DNA of 64,000 nucleotides from positions 124,001 through 188,000 of the forward strand of contig JAXMBK010000009.1 in assembly GCA_046349935.1 (NCBI GenBank), written 5' to 3'. The notes under the pieces are model-generated. The model was not told where the DNA came from and searched no databases. It was given only the letters and a program-made list of their open reading frames with translations. This stretch comes from CAIXSC01 sp046349935. Lineage in GTDB: Bacteria > Planctomycetota > Planctomycetia > Pirellulales > Pirellulaceae. Positions 42,668-51,042 of the stretch are shown piece by piece; within the stretch, counting starts at the first letter, position 1; each line of letters begins with the position of its first letter. The translations under genes and the position numbers were made by a program.

Positions 42668-43738
42668 TTAGAAATCGCCGACGGGGAGGCCGTCGTCGCG
42701 CGTTCCGAGTCGACCCAGCGCGCCGATGTCGATCGTTTCCGCGAGGAAGCGGACCGAACCGTCGGCCAGCAGCGCGACCACGCCGCCCGGGTGCGTCGAA
42801 TTCAAGGGAATGTTCTGTCCCGTGTTGTCGCAGATGCCCAGGCCCGAGCAGTTGCCGGGGGCGGCCGTGATGGTGGGCCAATCCTTTTGATTGATGCGCC
42901 ACCGCAAAGTGGTGACGTTGAACGCGCGGTTGTCGCCGCCGCTGCCGGCGCCGTTGTTCATGTCGGTGCGGGTGTTGCCCCAGCCGATCGTCCAGCCGTG
43001 CGGACCGGCCGCCGTCCAGGCCATGCGTTGCTTGGTCGGGCTGATCCGCATGAAGTCGCCGTGCTCGCTGACCATCAGCGTGTTGGACGAACCATCGAGC
43101 AGGTTGGCGAACGTGTTCACGAGATTCGGGGGCAGGCCGCCGTTATTGGACAGGATGCCGCCCGAGCAGCAGCCGGCCGCGCCGCCGGGATTCATGTAGC
43201 GAGTTTCGGTGTAGTTGGGGATCATTCCCGGCGCCACGCCCGCGACCGCCACGTAGGTCGGCATCATCATCATTCCGTTCGTGCCGCCAGGCACCGTGCT
43301 CGAAGTCGTCGGCGGCAGGGCCGACGACGGGCAACGGTAAGCCTTGATCTTGACATTGTTGAACAGCGCGCCGTTGGCTGCGTTGCCATAGCCGGTGCCG
43401 CCGCCGATTTGGAGCTGTTCGTACAGGGAGTTCTGTTCGATGAACGGCAGGATGTAGATCATCCAGCTCGCGCCCCAGTTCGACGCGGCGGGTCCGAAAG
43501 GCTGTTGGTCTTGCGACGTTCCCGGCGGGAAGTAGCCGCGCGTGTCATGGTGATTGTGCAGACCCAGTCCCAACTGTTTGAGATTATTCGTACATTGCGT
43601 GCGGCGAGCCGCCTCGCGCGCCGCCTGCACGGCGGGCAACAGCAACGCCACCAGAATGCCGATGATGGCGATGACGACCAAGAGTTCGACGAGCGTAAAG
43701 GCGCGTCGCGACGGACGACTCACGAGCCGAGAGATCAT
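42668..43738 (-). CDS. DUF1559 prepilin-like protein
   Basis: A 356-residue protein from ATG 43738 (MISRLVSRPSR). The prepilin motif RAFTLVELLVVIAIIGILVA (cleavage after Ala rather than the common Gly) is followed by LLPAVQAAREAARRTQCTNN, the DUF1559 signature. Further family features are FPPGTSQDQQPFG, SWMIYILPFIEQ and the C-terminal HPGGVVALLADGSVRFLAE. It is presumably anchored as a pseudopilin. An upstream in-frame TTG is possible but has no better ribosome binding site. It is divergent from the TPR/CRTAC1 operon. Confidence 0.92.
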   Translation of the reverse strand: MISRLVSRPSRRAFTLVELLVVIAIIGILVALLLPAVQAAREAARRTQCTNNLKQLGLGLHNHHDTRGYFPPGTSQDQQPFGPAASNWGASWMIYILPFIEQNSLYEQLQIGGGTGYGNAANGALFNNVKIKAYRCPSSALPPTTSSTVPGGTNGMMMMPTYVAVAGVAPGMIPNYTETRYMNPGGAAGCCSGGILSNNGGLPPNLVNTFANLLDGSSNTLMVSEHGDFMRISPTKQRMAWTAAGPHGWTIGWGNTRTDMNNGAGSGGDNRAFNVTTLRWRINQKDWPTITAAPGNCSGLGICDNTGQNIPLNSTHPGGVVALLADGSVRFLAETIDIGALGRLGTRDDGLPVGDF

Positions 43739-43897
43739 GGAACACAACTTTCGCGAAGGGAGCCGGGACAATGAAGGACGAAGCGCGGCCTAAACACGGA
43801 AGGTATTACGCGTGGCAATGCCGCTTTCGGTGGGTTTGGCATACTAATTAACATGGGTAGGACTGTCAATGTCGAAGGGTAAGCGACGGAAGCCGTG

Positions 43898-44989
43898 ATG
43901 GACTCCAATGGTCGGAAATCGTTCACGAATCGACGTTGGCTGACGCTGGCTTTGCTCGGCGGCGCCGCGACGCTCGCGGTCGTCGTCGGCAATCAGTGGC
44001 GGGAGGGACGTCGCCGCGCCGCAGCGCCTGCCGCGCTGCAGCGGGGCGACTTTGAGTCGGCGACGCGGATCGCGCAGGACGTTTTGCGTCAACGTGGCGA
44101 AGACATCGAGGCCCGGCTTTGGCTGGCGCAAGTCGCGCGCCGCCGCCGTCAGTTCCCAGAGGCCGAACGGCAGCTAGAGCGCGCCGCTCGACTCGACCAA
44201 ATGCCGGAGGCGGTCGCCTTCGAGCGCGAGCTGCTCGCGCTGCACTCGGGCCGCCCGCTCGACGTCGAACGGTTCTTGCGAGTTTGTCGCGAGCATCCCG
44301 AGGCGGCGCCGTCGCCGTTGATCTTGGAAGCGCTGTTCGAAGGCGCACTCCAACGCCTCGACCTGCGGCTGGCGCAGCAATGCGTCGACCTGTGGGAAGC
44401 CAACGGCTACTCGCCGCAAAACCCGCGGCAGGCGCCTCGCTGGCACGCTGAAATTGCGCTGCGGCGCGGCGACGTCGACGCCGCGCTTATCGCGCTGCGC
44501 CGCGCCGTCGACGCGGCCCCGGAGGACGACGAGTTGCGTTTGCGACTCGCTACGCTCTTAGCACGGCAAGCGCCGCGCGAAGCGCTCGAGCAACTGGCTC
44601 ACTTGAGGACGCAGGCAAACGACGACGTCGAGCGACTATGCGTGGAAGCCAGGTGTCGACGCGCACTCGGGGAAACGGAGCAGGCCGCGGAGTTGCTGGA
44701 TCAAATCTTGACTGAGCAGCCGCGACACTTCGAAGCTCTCCTGGAACGCGGTCAAGCGGCGTTGGAATTGCGCCAGTTCGAGGCCGCGGAGCGGTCGCTG
44801 ACGCGCGCCTTCGAACTGCGTCCTGCCTCCCGCGACGCCGGACTGGCGCTCGCGCGCTGCTGGCAGTTCACTGGCAAGGAGAAGCAAGCTCGCGACCTGC
44901 TGTCGCAAATTGCACGCCAAGATGAAGAACGAGATCGACAGATGAAGATGCTGCGGGAAGAAGGACGGATCGAACCGACAACGCCATGA
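43898..44989 (+). CDS. Membrane-anchored TPR protein
   Basis: A 363-residue protein; ATG 43898 directly follows an in-frame GTG. An N-terminal helix (WLTLALLGGAATLAVVVG) anchors a periplasmic stretch of tetratricopeptide repeats, e.g. ALQRGDFESATRIAQDVLRQ, EAERQLERAARLD, EIALRRGDVDAALIALRRAV and LLERGQAALELRQFEAAERS. Such proteins usually scaffold complexes. Its stop overlaps the start of the CRTAC1 gene (ATGA), a frequent planctomycete pairing in which the two products are expected to act together. Confidence 0.88.
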   Translation: MDSNGRKSFTNRRWLTLALLGGAATLAVVVGNQWREGRRRAAAPAALQRGDFESATRIAQDVLRQRGEDIEARLWLAQVARRRRQFPEAERQLERAARLDQMPEAVAFERELLALHSGRPLDVERFLRVCREHPEAAPSPLILEALFEGALQRLDLRLAQQCVDLWEANGYSPQNPRQAPRWHAEIALRRGDVDAALIALRRAVDAAPEDDELRLRLATLLARQAPREALEQLAHLRTQANDDVERLCVEARCRRALGETEQAAELLDQILTEQPRHFEALLERGQAALELRQFEAAERSLTRAFELRPASRDAGLALARCWQFTGKEKQARDLLSQIARQDEERDRQMKMLREEGRIEPTTP

Positions 44990-46758
44990 CTCAAGCCCAG
45001 TTGTTCCTTCTGCGAGGTGCTTTCGTCGTCGCGATCCTGCTGAGCGGATTGAACTGTCGACCAACATCGGTCGTCGATGGCCGAAACGAGAGTCGCCCCG
45101 TCCCGGAAGCCATGCCGGCAGCGCCAGCGTGGCTGATCGACGTCGCAGCCAAGGGGAACGTCGACTTCGCTTATCGAAACGGCGAGGAGGCAGATCGCTA
45201 CACGATCCTAGAATCGCTGGGGGGAGGCGTGTGCCTGTTGGACTACGATCAGGATGGGAGGATCGACATCTTCATAACGGGCGGCGGATCGTTGCCTTCG
45301 GAAGGCCCGGCGATGCCAGCGGGGCGGGCAGGCAAACTTTATCGCAACCGCGGCGACTGGTCGTTCGAAGACGTCACACGCCTCTTGGGACTCGAGCAGG
45401 CGCCGTTCTACTCACATGGCTGCTTGACCGAAGATCTTGATCGCGACGGGTGGCCCGATCTGATTGTGACTGGGTACGGCGGTGTACGGATCTACCTGAA
45501 TCAACTTAGCGACGGCGACCGTCGCACCTTCGTCGACGCGACTCGCCAATGGGGCGTTCCCGAGACGACCTGGGCGACCAGCGCAGCCTGCGGCGATTTA
45601 TTCGGCGAGGGACGCGCCGATCTCTACGTCTGTCAGTACTTGGACTGGACGCCTGAACGCGATCCACCTTGTCCGCGTCGCGACGATCCTTCAGGCCGCG
45701 ACGTCTGTCCGCCGCAGCGTTTTCAGCCGTTGCCGCATCGGCTCTTCCGAAACACGGGCGAGCGTTTCGCGGAGGTCTCCGACCAGGTCGGCATCCTGCC
45801 CGGCAAGGGGCTCGGAGTCGTCATCGCCGACCTAAACGCGGACCGACGGCCGGACGTCTACGTCGCCAATGACGACGGCGAGAATCGACTCTATCTCAAC
45901 CAAGGCGCCGGGCGGCTCTTGGAGAACGCGCAAGCCGCAGGCGTCGCCGTCGACGAATCGGGGCGTTACAACGGCAGCATGGGCGTTGATGCGGGAGATT
46001 TCGATGGCTCGGGGCGGCCGTCGCTGTTGGCGACCAACTATCAAGGCGAACTACCGGCGCTCTACGCCAATCTGGGCGATGGGCTGTTTCTGTACCAATC
46101 GCAGTCCGCGGGACTCAACGCACCCGGTCTGGAGTTTGTGGGATTTGGAACGTCGTTCGTGGATCTCGACAACGACAGTTGGCTCGATCTCGTCGCCGTC
46201 AACGGACACGTATTGCGACATCCGGTCGGGGCCTCGTTCAGGCAGCGCGGTCTCCTGTTTCATAATCAATCGCGCGGCACGCGGCGCGTGTTTCAGGAAA
46301 TGACGCTCGCCCCCGACTCGCCGCTCGCCAGCCCCGCGCTGGGTCGGGGACTGGCCGTCGGAGACTTGGACAACGACGGTTGGCCGGACTTGGTGCTGTC
46401 GCCGAGCAACCAGCCGGTCGCCGTTCTGCGCAACACGGCGCCTCGCGGGAACGACCGCCGGTGGCTGGGACTGCAACTGACGGGACGTGCGAATCGGCCC
46501 ATCGCAGGGGCGTGCGTCGTGGTTCAGTTCGAGGATCGACAGATCACTCGGTTCGCCAAGAGCGGCGGAAGCTACCTGTCCTCGAGCGACCCGCGACTGT
46601 TGTTTGGGCTTCCGGGAGCGACGAAGATCCAACAGGTGCAAGTGCACTGGCCGTGGGGAGACGTCCAGACTTGGGATGGCGCGCTGTTTTCGCTCGACCA
46701 ATACTGGCGACTCGACGAACAGCAGCCCGCCCCGACGCGCGCCGTAGCGCCGCGCTGA
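44986..46758 (+). CDS. CRTAC1 family protein (FG-GAP/VCBS repeats, ASPIC/UnbV C-terminus)
   Basis: A 590-residue exported protein. A signal-like N-terminus with LRGAFVVAILLSGLNC could be lipidated. Calcium-type propeller repeats: DYDQDGRIDIFITGGG, DLDRDGWPDLIVTGYG, DLNADRRPDVYVANDDG, DFDGSGRPSLLATNY, DLDNDSWLDLVAVNG and DLDNDGWPDLVLSPS. The C-terminal ASPIC/UnbV domain is seen as RWLGLQLTGRANRPIAGACV, KSGGSYLSSSDPRLLFGLPG and QVHWPWGDVQTW. It is coupled to the upstream TPR gene. Integrin-like adhesion or enzyme scaffolding is inferred for the family. Confidence 0.93.
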   Translation: MTQAQLFLLRGAFVVAILLSGLNCRPTSVVDGRNESRPVPEAMPAAPAWLIDVAAKGNVDFAYRNGEEADRYTILESLGGGVCLLDYDQDGRIDIFITGGGSLPSEGPAMPAGRAGKLYRNRGDWSFEDVTRLLGLEQAPFYSHGCLTEDLDRDGWPDLIVTGYGGVRIYLNQLSDGDRRTFVDATRQWGVPETTWATSAACGDLFGEGRADLYVCQYLDWTPERDPPCPRRDDPSGRDVCPPQRFQPLPHRLFRNTGERFAEVSDQVGILPGKGLGVVIADLNADRRPDVYVANDDGENRLYLNQGAGRLLENAQAAGVAVDESGRYNGSMGVDAGDFDGSGRPSLLATNYQGELPALYANLGDGLFLYQSQSAGLNAPGLEFVGFGTSFVDLDNDSWLDLVAVNGHVLRHPVGASFRQRGLLFHNQSRGTRRVFQEMTLAPDSPLASPALGRGLAVGDLDNDGWPDLVLSPSNQPVAVLRNTAPRGNDRRWLGLQLTGRANRPIAGACVVVQFEDRQITRFAKSGGSYLSSSDPRLLFGLPGATKIQQVQVHWPWGDVQTWDGALFSLDQYWRLDEQQPAPTRAVAPR

Positions 46759-46782
46759 AGGCCGCGAATAGTGACGATCCGC

Positions 46783-47394
46783 TTACTTCGACTGCTTCGC
46801 CAGCTCCAGGTAGCGCCAGCAATACCAACTGCCGTACGACGCGAACGGCGTCCAGCTTTCGGCGACCGCGTGATACGCGGCTTTCGGCGCGTCGGCGGGA
46901 AGCTCATAGAGGGCCTGCATCGCGTTGCGAACGCCCAGGTCGTCGACGGGAAAGACGTTCTCGCGACGCAGGGAGAAGATGAGAAACATCTGCGCCGTCC
47001 AGCGACCGATCCCCTGGACTTGCGTCAACGTCTCGATAATCCGCTCGTCGTCGTAGCGACCAATGCGCTCCAGCCGAACGGCGCCGCCAAGCACCCTGTC
47101 GGTCAAATCGCGCAGATAACGACGCTTCTGGGGAGACAAACCGGCCGATGCCAACTGTTCGTCGCTTAAACGCTGCAAGCCGGCCGGCGTAAACGTCGAC
47201 TCTCCGACGACCGACGCCAGCCGCTCGCGAATCGAGCGGGCGGCGGCGGTCGAGATCTGCTGCGAAATGATCGACCGCACCAGCATGCCGAAACGATCGC
47301 GGCTGGGCCGCAGCGTGCAGGGGCCGACTTGCTTGACGATCGCATGCAAGATGCGGTCGCGGCGACGAAAATGATCCCAGTACGGCGGTCTCAT
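46783..47394 (-). CDS. DNA-3-methyladenine glycosylase (AlkA-type HhH-GPD)
   Basis: A 203-residue base-excision enzyme from ATG 47394; an upstream extension lacks homology. Motifs: LVRSIISQQISTAAARSI, then the helix-hairpin-helix VQGIGRWTAQMFLIFSL and FPVDDLGVRNAM, whose second Asp is the catalytic residue of the HhH-GPD family. The size matches single-domain AlkA homologues that lack the N-terminal TBP-like domain. It is expected to excise alkylated purines. It stands alone; a long inverted repeat lies upstream. Confidence 0.9.
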   Translation of the reverse strand: MRPPYWDHFRRRDRILHAIVKQVGPCTLRPSRDRFGMLVRSIISQQISTAAARSIRERLASVVGESTFTPAGLQRLSDEQLASAGLSPQKRRYLRDLTDRVLGGAVRLERIGRYDDERIIETLTQVQGIGRWTAQMFLIFSLRRENVFPVDDLGVRNAMQALYELPADAPKAAYHAVAESWTPFASYGSWYCWRYLELAKQSK

Positions 47395-47542
47395 AACAAT
47401 TACTTGCGGCGAGTTTCGAGCGTATGGGCGACGCAGGCAAGAATACCAACCGCCAAGCGAATCCACGATTGCGTCATGGGACCGATTCCAAGCGAGAGTG
47501 TTGCTGTCCAAGAACCGCGCCATGATGGCGGCTGCATCCTTA

Positions 47543-47646
47543 GTCGTGGATCGCTCCGCGATCCAACGATCCTAAAGGACCTCGTCAGCGCGCGATCGTG
47601 CTCCGGCGGGCCGCGCCGATCGTTGGACCGCGGAGCGGTCCACGAC
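47543..47646. repeat. Long inverted repeat with nested hairpins (REPIN-like)
   Basis: The arms are 47543-47571 and 47618-47646 (29 nt each), inverted with two mismatches and separated by 46 bp. Each arm is itself a hairpin: GGATCGC-TCC-GCGATCC on the left and GGACCGC-GGA-GCGGTCC on the right. The two inter-arm differences are complementary inside each arm. It lies six bases downstream of the DUF1501 stop (minus strand) and upstream of the glycosylase, so it could also act as a terminator. Confidence 0.9.
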
Positions 47647-47652
47647 AATCTC

Positions 47653-49056
47653 TTAGCCGAACAGTTCCATGATCGGTTTGCCGGTCGTGATCGGCAGCGA
47701 GATGCCGCTGTTGTTCTGGGGCGCGTTGAGCGGAATGTCGAGCGCATGGTAGATGGTGGCGGCCAGCTCCTCGGGGCGCACCGGGTTGCTGGCGACGTAC
47801 GCGCCGTGCTTGTCCGACTTTCCGTACACACGCCCCCCCGCGATCCCGCACCCCGCCAGGATCGACGAAAAGCAGCTGGGCCAATGCTGTCGGCCAGGCG
47901 GCAACTGCGTGAGAATGTTCGGCGTGCGCCCGAACTCGCCCGTTACCACAACCAACGTGTTGTCCAAGAGGCCCCGTTCTTTCAAGTCGATCAGCAATGC
48001 GGAGAGAGCCTGATCAAGCCGCGGCAAGCAGAAGCTCATGCCGTACGAACCTGACCCGAATGCATTCCCCATACCCATATTTCCGCCGTGCATGTCCCAA
48101 CTGCTGCTGGGCGGGCCCGCCGTGTCATGCGGCGCTTGGCCCGTCCAGCCATTGACGGTCACGAACCGCACGCCCGCTTCAATCATCCGCCGCGCCAGCA
48201 GCAGGTTTTGGCCGAGCGGATGACGGCCGTAACGGTCGCGGACCTGATCGGGTTCGCGGTCCATCTTGAACGCGTCGCGCCCCTCGGAACGCGTCATGGC
48301 GTCGTAGGCTTTCTCACGCAACTGTTGCCAGTCGGCGCCGCGTCGGTCCCCGGACAACACGGTGCTTTCGATGCGCGACAACAGCTGACGCCGCATATCG
48401 ACTCGGTCCCGATCGCCCAAGTCATAGATTTCGGGCGGTTTGAAGTCGTCCAGCGCGGGATGGTTCTGCGCCGAACCGACGAACACCGGCGCGTAAGCCG
48501 AACCCAGGTAGCCGCCGATGCCGATATTCGGCGCACAGAACACGGGCGGTCCGACGCACTTGATCAGCCAAGCATTCGACACGATGTTCCGCTTGCTCGG
48601 ACGATGCTTGGAGACGAACGAGCCCAGGTAGGGCTGGTCGTCGGTCACGCCTTCCGCCACGCGCTTCACCGATTGACCGCTGAGCAGATTGTGCATGGCG
48701 TCGAAGTGGTTCGAGATCGCGCCAGGGTGCGTCATCGAATTGATGAGCGTGAACTGGTCGGTCAGCTTCGCCAGCTCCGTGTGCATCTCATTGATGCGCA
48801 TCCCGGGGACCGCCGTTTCGATCGGGCGGTAGGGGCCGCGAATCGTGTCCGGTGCATCCGGCTTCATGTCCCACGTATCGACGTGACTCGGACCGCCGCA
48901 CAACAAAATGAAGATGCACGACTTCTCCGCTGCCACCGCCTTGCCGTCGGCATCCAGCTTGTCGCTCCCCATCACCAGGCCGGGAAGCCCCAGCGACAAG
49001 GATCCCAGGCCGGCGGCGATCATCGCCTGACGTCGATTGAGTGCATACGAGTCCAT
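47653..49056 (-). CDS. DUF1501 domain protein
   Basis: A 467-residue protein; GAGGTG lies seven bases before the ATG. A Tat-type leader NRRQAMIAAGLGSLSLGLPG is followed by FILLCGGPSHVDTWDMKPDA, INSMTHPGAISNHFDAMHNL, NLLLARRMIEAGVRFVTVNG, SWDMHGGNMG, LVVVTGEFGRTPNI and RQHWPSCFSSILAG, the full DUF1501 pattern. It is typical in length and organisation. No DUF1549/DUF1553 partner gene adjoins it. The substrate is unknown. The gene ends at a long inverted repeat. Confidence 0.93.
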   Translation of the reverse strand: MDSYALNRRQAMIAAGLGSLSLGLPGLVMGSDKLDADGKAVAAEKSCIFILLCGGPSHVDTWDMKPDAPDTIRGPYRPIETAVPGMRINEMHTELAKLTDQFTLINSMTHPGAISNHFDAMHNLLSGQSVKRVAEGVTDDQPYLGSFVSKHRPSKRNIVSNAWLIKCVGPPVFCAPNIGIGGYLGSAYAPVFVGSAQNHPALDDFKPPEIYDLGDRDRVDMRRQLLSRIESTVLSGDRRGADWQQLREKAYDAMTRSEGRDAFKMDREPDQVRDRYGRHPLGQNLLLARRMIEAGVRFVTVNGWTGQAPHDTAGPPSSSWDMHGGNMGMGNAFGSGSYGMSFCLPRLDQALSALLIDLKERGLLDNTLVVVTGEFGRTPNILTQLPPGRQHWPSCFSSILAGCGIAGGRVYGKSDKHGAYVASNPVRPEELAATIYHALDIPLNAPQNNSGISLPITTGKPIMELFG

Positions 49057-49191
49057 GACAACACCTCGGTGGATTTTGATGCGATGAGTATGTCGAGGTA
49101 GCGGGGATTTCGCAACCAGAAAAATATGTCAAGGTTACGACGCGGGCGTCGAATAGTCGTCGCACCAGACCATTCACTTGGAGGCTTACGC

Positions 49192-50928
49192 GTGGATCAG
49201 GCGGCCGCGTCTATACCCGTCCCAGGAATCCTACCGACGACCGGCGATGCGCGCCGGCATGACCTCGACGCCTTGCGCGCCTTTGCCATGCTGTTGGGAA
49301 TCGGCCTCCATGCCTCGCTCAGTTTCTTCCGGACTCCGTGGCCCGTCCAAGATTCACAGCCGAACGAACTCTTTGGGCTGTTGTTCATCCTGGTCCACGG
49401 CTTCCGCATGCCGCTGTTTTTCTTGGTGAGCGGCTATTTCACGATGCTGCTGTTTCGCCGCCGCGGCCTGCCGGCGCTGCTCAAGCAACGCTTCGGGCGC
49501 ATCCTGGTCCCCTTTCTGCTCGGCGCTGCGACGCTCGTACCGCTCACCGCCTGGGTCTCGCTCCGTGCGATGCAAGATCAAGCTCGAGCGGTCAAAGTGG
49601 TGCGGATCGAATCGCTGGCGGCGGCGGTCCGAGCGGGGGATGCGGCCAAGATTGAGGCATACCTTCCAGACGACTCGCAGTTGAACCAGTTGGACGGCGA
49701 CTTTGGGGTGAGTCCCTTGAGTTGGGCCGTGCTGCGACGCGACCGCGCGCTAGTGAACCGCTTGCTCGACCGCGGCGCCGACGTGAATGCGGCGAACCGC
49801 GACGGCAATCGCCCGCTGCATGCAGCCGCTTTCTTAGGAGGCGACGACCTGGCCGCCGCCCTGTTGGCGCGCGGCGCCGACGCGTCCGCCCGCAGCCTAG
49901 CCGGCGACCGCCCGATCGCCGCCACGAACGTCGACTGGGAAGCGACCCAGTACATGGTCGGTCTGCTCGGCCTGCCCCTCCCCGAGCGAGAATCGCTGGA
50001 AGCCGAGCGTGCAAAGGTGCGAGCTCGGCTGGCCCAGCTCGACGAAAACGTCGCGAGCGCGTCGACGGAAAACGGCGGCCAGCGCGGCTCGGATGCGCGC
50101 GGGACGTGGTTGAACGCGATGCACGATGCGTACCAGCGCTGGCTCCATTCAGACCGGTGGCGATACTCGGCCGCGGGACGCACGCTGCACCTCTTCGACA
50201 CCGACTTGTTCGCGCACCTGTGGTTTCTGTGGTTCTTGTGCTGGCTGGTCGCCGGATTCGCCTTGATCGCTCCGGCGGCCGAACGGTGGTTGACGGGCTG
50301 GAACCCACGTTGGTTCGCCTGGCTGCTCGCGCCGCTCACGCTGCTCCCAGAGGCGCTGATGGGACAGGGACCGGTGCGTTTCGGTCCCGACACGGCGACG
50401 GGACTGTTGCCGCAGCCGCATTTGTTAGCCTACTACGGCTTGTTCTTCGCCTATGGAGCGCTCGGGTTCGCGGCTCAGGAGCACGGCGCCGTTTGGGGAC
50501 GACGCGGATGGAGCTTGGTGTGCGTCGCGGTGCTGTTGGCTTTCCCCGCAACGTTGGCCGCCATCGGCAACTTGGCCGTCACAACGGTCGCTCAGACCGT
50601 CTACGCCTGGACGATGTCGCTGGGATTGATCGGCGTCTTCCGCCGGCATTTGCCAAGCGAATCGCGCGTCCTGCGCTACGTCGCCGATTCGTCGTACTGG
50701 CTGTATCTGGCCCACTTGCCGCTCGTCATCGGCCTGCAATGGCAGGTGCGCGATTGGCCTCTGCCTGCTGCGTTGAAGTTCCTCGCCATCAACGTCGTCG
50801 CTGTCGCCTTGTTGCTTGTCGCCTACCATTGGCTCGTGCGCCCCACATGGCTCGGCGCCTTGCTGAACGGCCGCCGCCAGCTCCCTTCTCCCCATCGGCT
50901 CTGCGATGGGGAGAAGGGTCGGGGATGA
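49192..50928 (+). CDS. Acyltransferase-3 family membrane protein with inserted ankyrin repeats
   Basis: A 578-residue protein. GTG 49192 was chosen because GGAGG at 49180-49184 is ideally spaced; the in-frame ATG at 49126 has no such site. The domain opens with RRHDLDALRAFAMLLGIGLH (the conserved His of acyltransferase-3) and continues with helices MPLFFLVSGYFTMLLFRRRG. Residues about 140-260 are ankyrin repeats: GVSPLSWAVLRRDRALVNRL, GADVNAANRDGNRPLHAAAF, and LAAALLARGADASARSLAGD. The membrane domain then resumes (LWFLWFLCWLVAGFALIA and several more helices). O-acylation of a surface glycan is likely. The C-terminal tail is encoded by a hairpin repeat. Confidence 0.85.
   Translation: MDQAAASIPVPGILPTTGDARRHDLDALRAFAMLLGIGLHASLSFFRTPWPVQDSQPNELFGLLFILVHGFRMPLFFLVSGYFTMLLFRRRGLPALLKQRFGRILVPFLLGAATLVPLTAWVSLRAMQDQARAVKVVRIESLAAAVRAGDAAKIEAYLPDDSQLNQLDGDFGVSPLSWAVLRRDRALVNRLLDRGADVNAANRDGNRPLHAAAFLGGDDLAAALLARGADASARSLAGDRPIAATNVDWEATQYMVGLLGLPLPERESLEAERAKVRARLAQLDENVASASTENGGQRGSDARGTWLNAMHDAYQRWLHSDRWRYSAAGRTLHLFDTDLFAHLWFLWFLCWLVAGFALIAPAAERWLTGWNPRWFAWLLAPLTLLPEALMGQGPVRFGPDTATGLLPQPHLLAYYGLFFAYGALGFAAQEHGAVWGRRGWSLVCVAVLLAFPATLAAIGNLAVTTVAQTVYAWTMSLGLIGVFRRHLPSESRVLRYVADSSYWLYLAHLPLVIGLQWQVRDWPLPAALKFLAINVVAVALLLVAYHWLVRPTWLGALLNGRRQLPSPHRLCDGEKGRG
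50883..50918. repeat. CCCTTCTCCCC hairpin within the acyltransferase 3' end
   Basis: CCCTTCTCCCCATCG (50883-50897) and CGATGGGGAGAAGGG (50904-50918) form a perfect 15-bp stem with a 6-nt loop. It lies inside the coding sequence, ten bases before its end, and may serve as a transcription terminator. It shares its core with the element at 37368-37394. Confidence 0.92.
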
Positions 50929-50966
50929 GGGGGGCGAGGGAGGAGGCGAGGGAGGAGGCGAGGGGT

Positions 50967-50989
50967 CACAGGCTGGAAGCCTGTGCTAC
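50967..50989 (-). repeat. GTAG-hairpin repeat
   Basis: On the minus strand GTAG precedes CACAGGCTTCCAGCCTGTG, the same variant as at 37260. It follows an AGGAGGCGAGGG direct duplication (50939-50965) in the 114-bp gap between convergent genes. Confidence 0.92.
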
Positions 50990-51042
50990 GGGGGCTTGGC
51001 GACGAGGAGAGCGGTTCGGCAGTACGGCCCGAGACTACGGCT

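Noticed and set aside
49126..49191. Upstream ATG start for the acyltransferase
   Set aside because: The extra 22 residues are Arg-rich with no homology, and the GTG at 49192 has an ideal GGAGG site.
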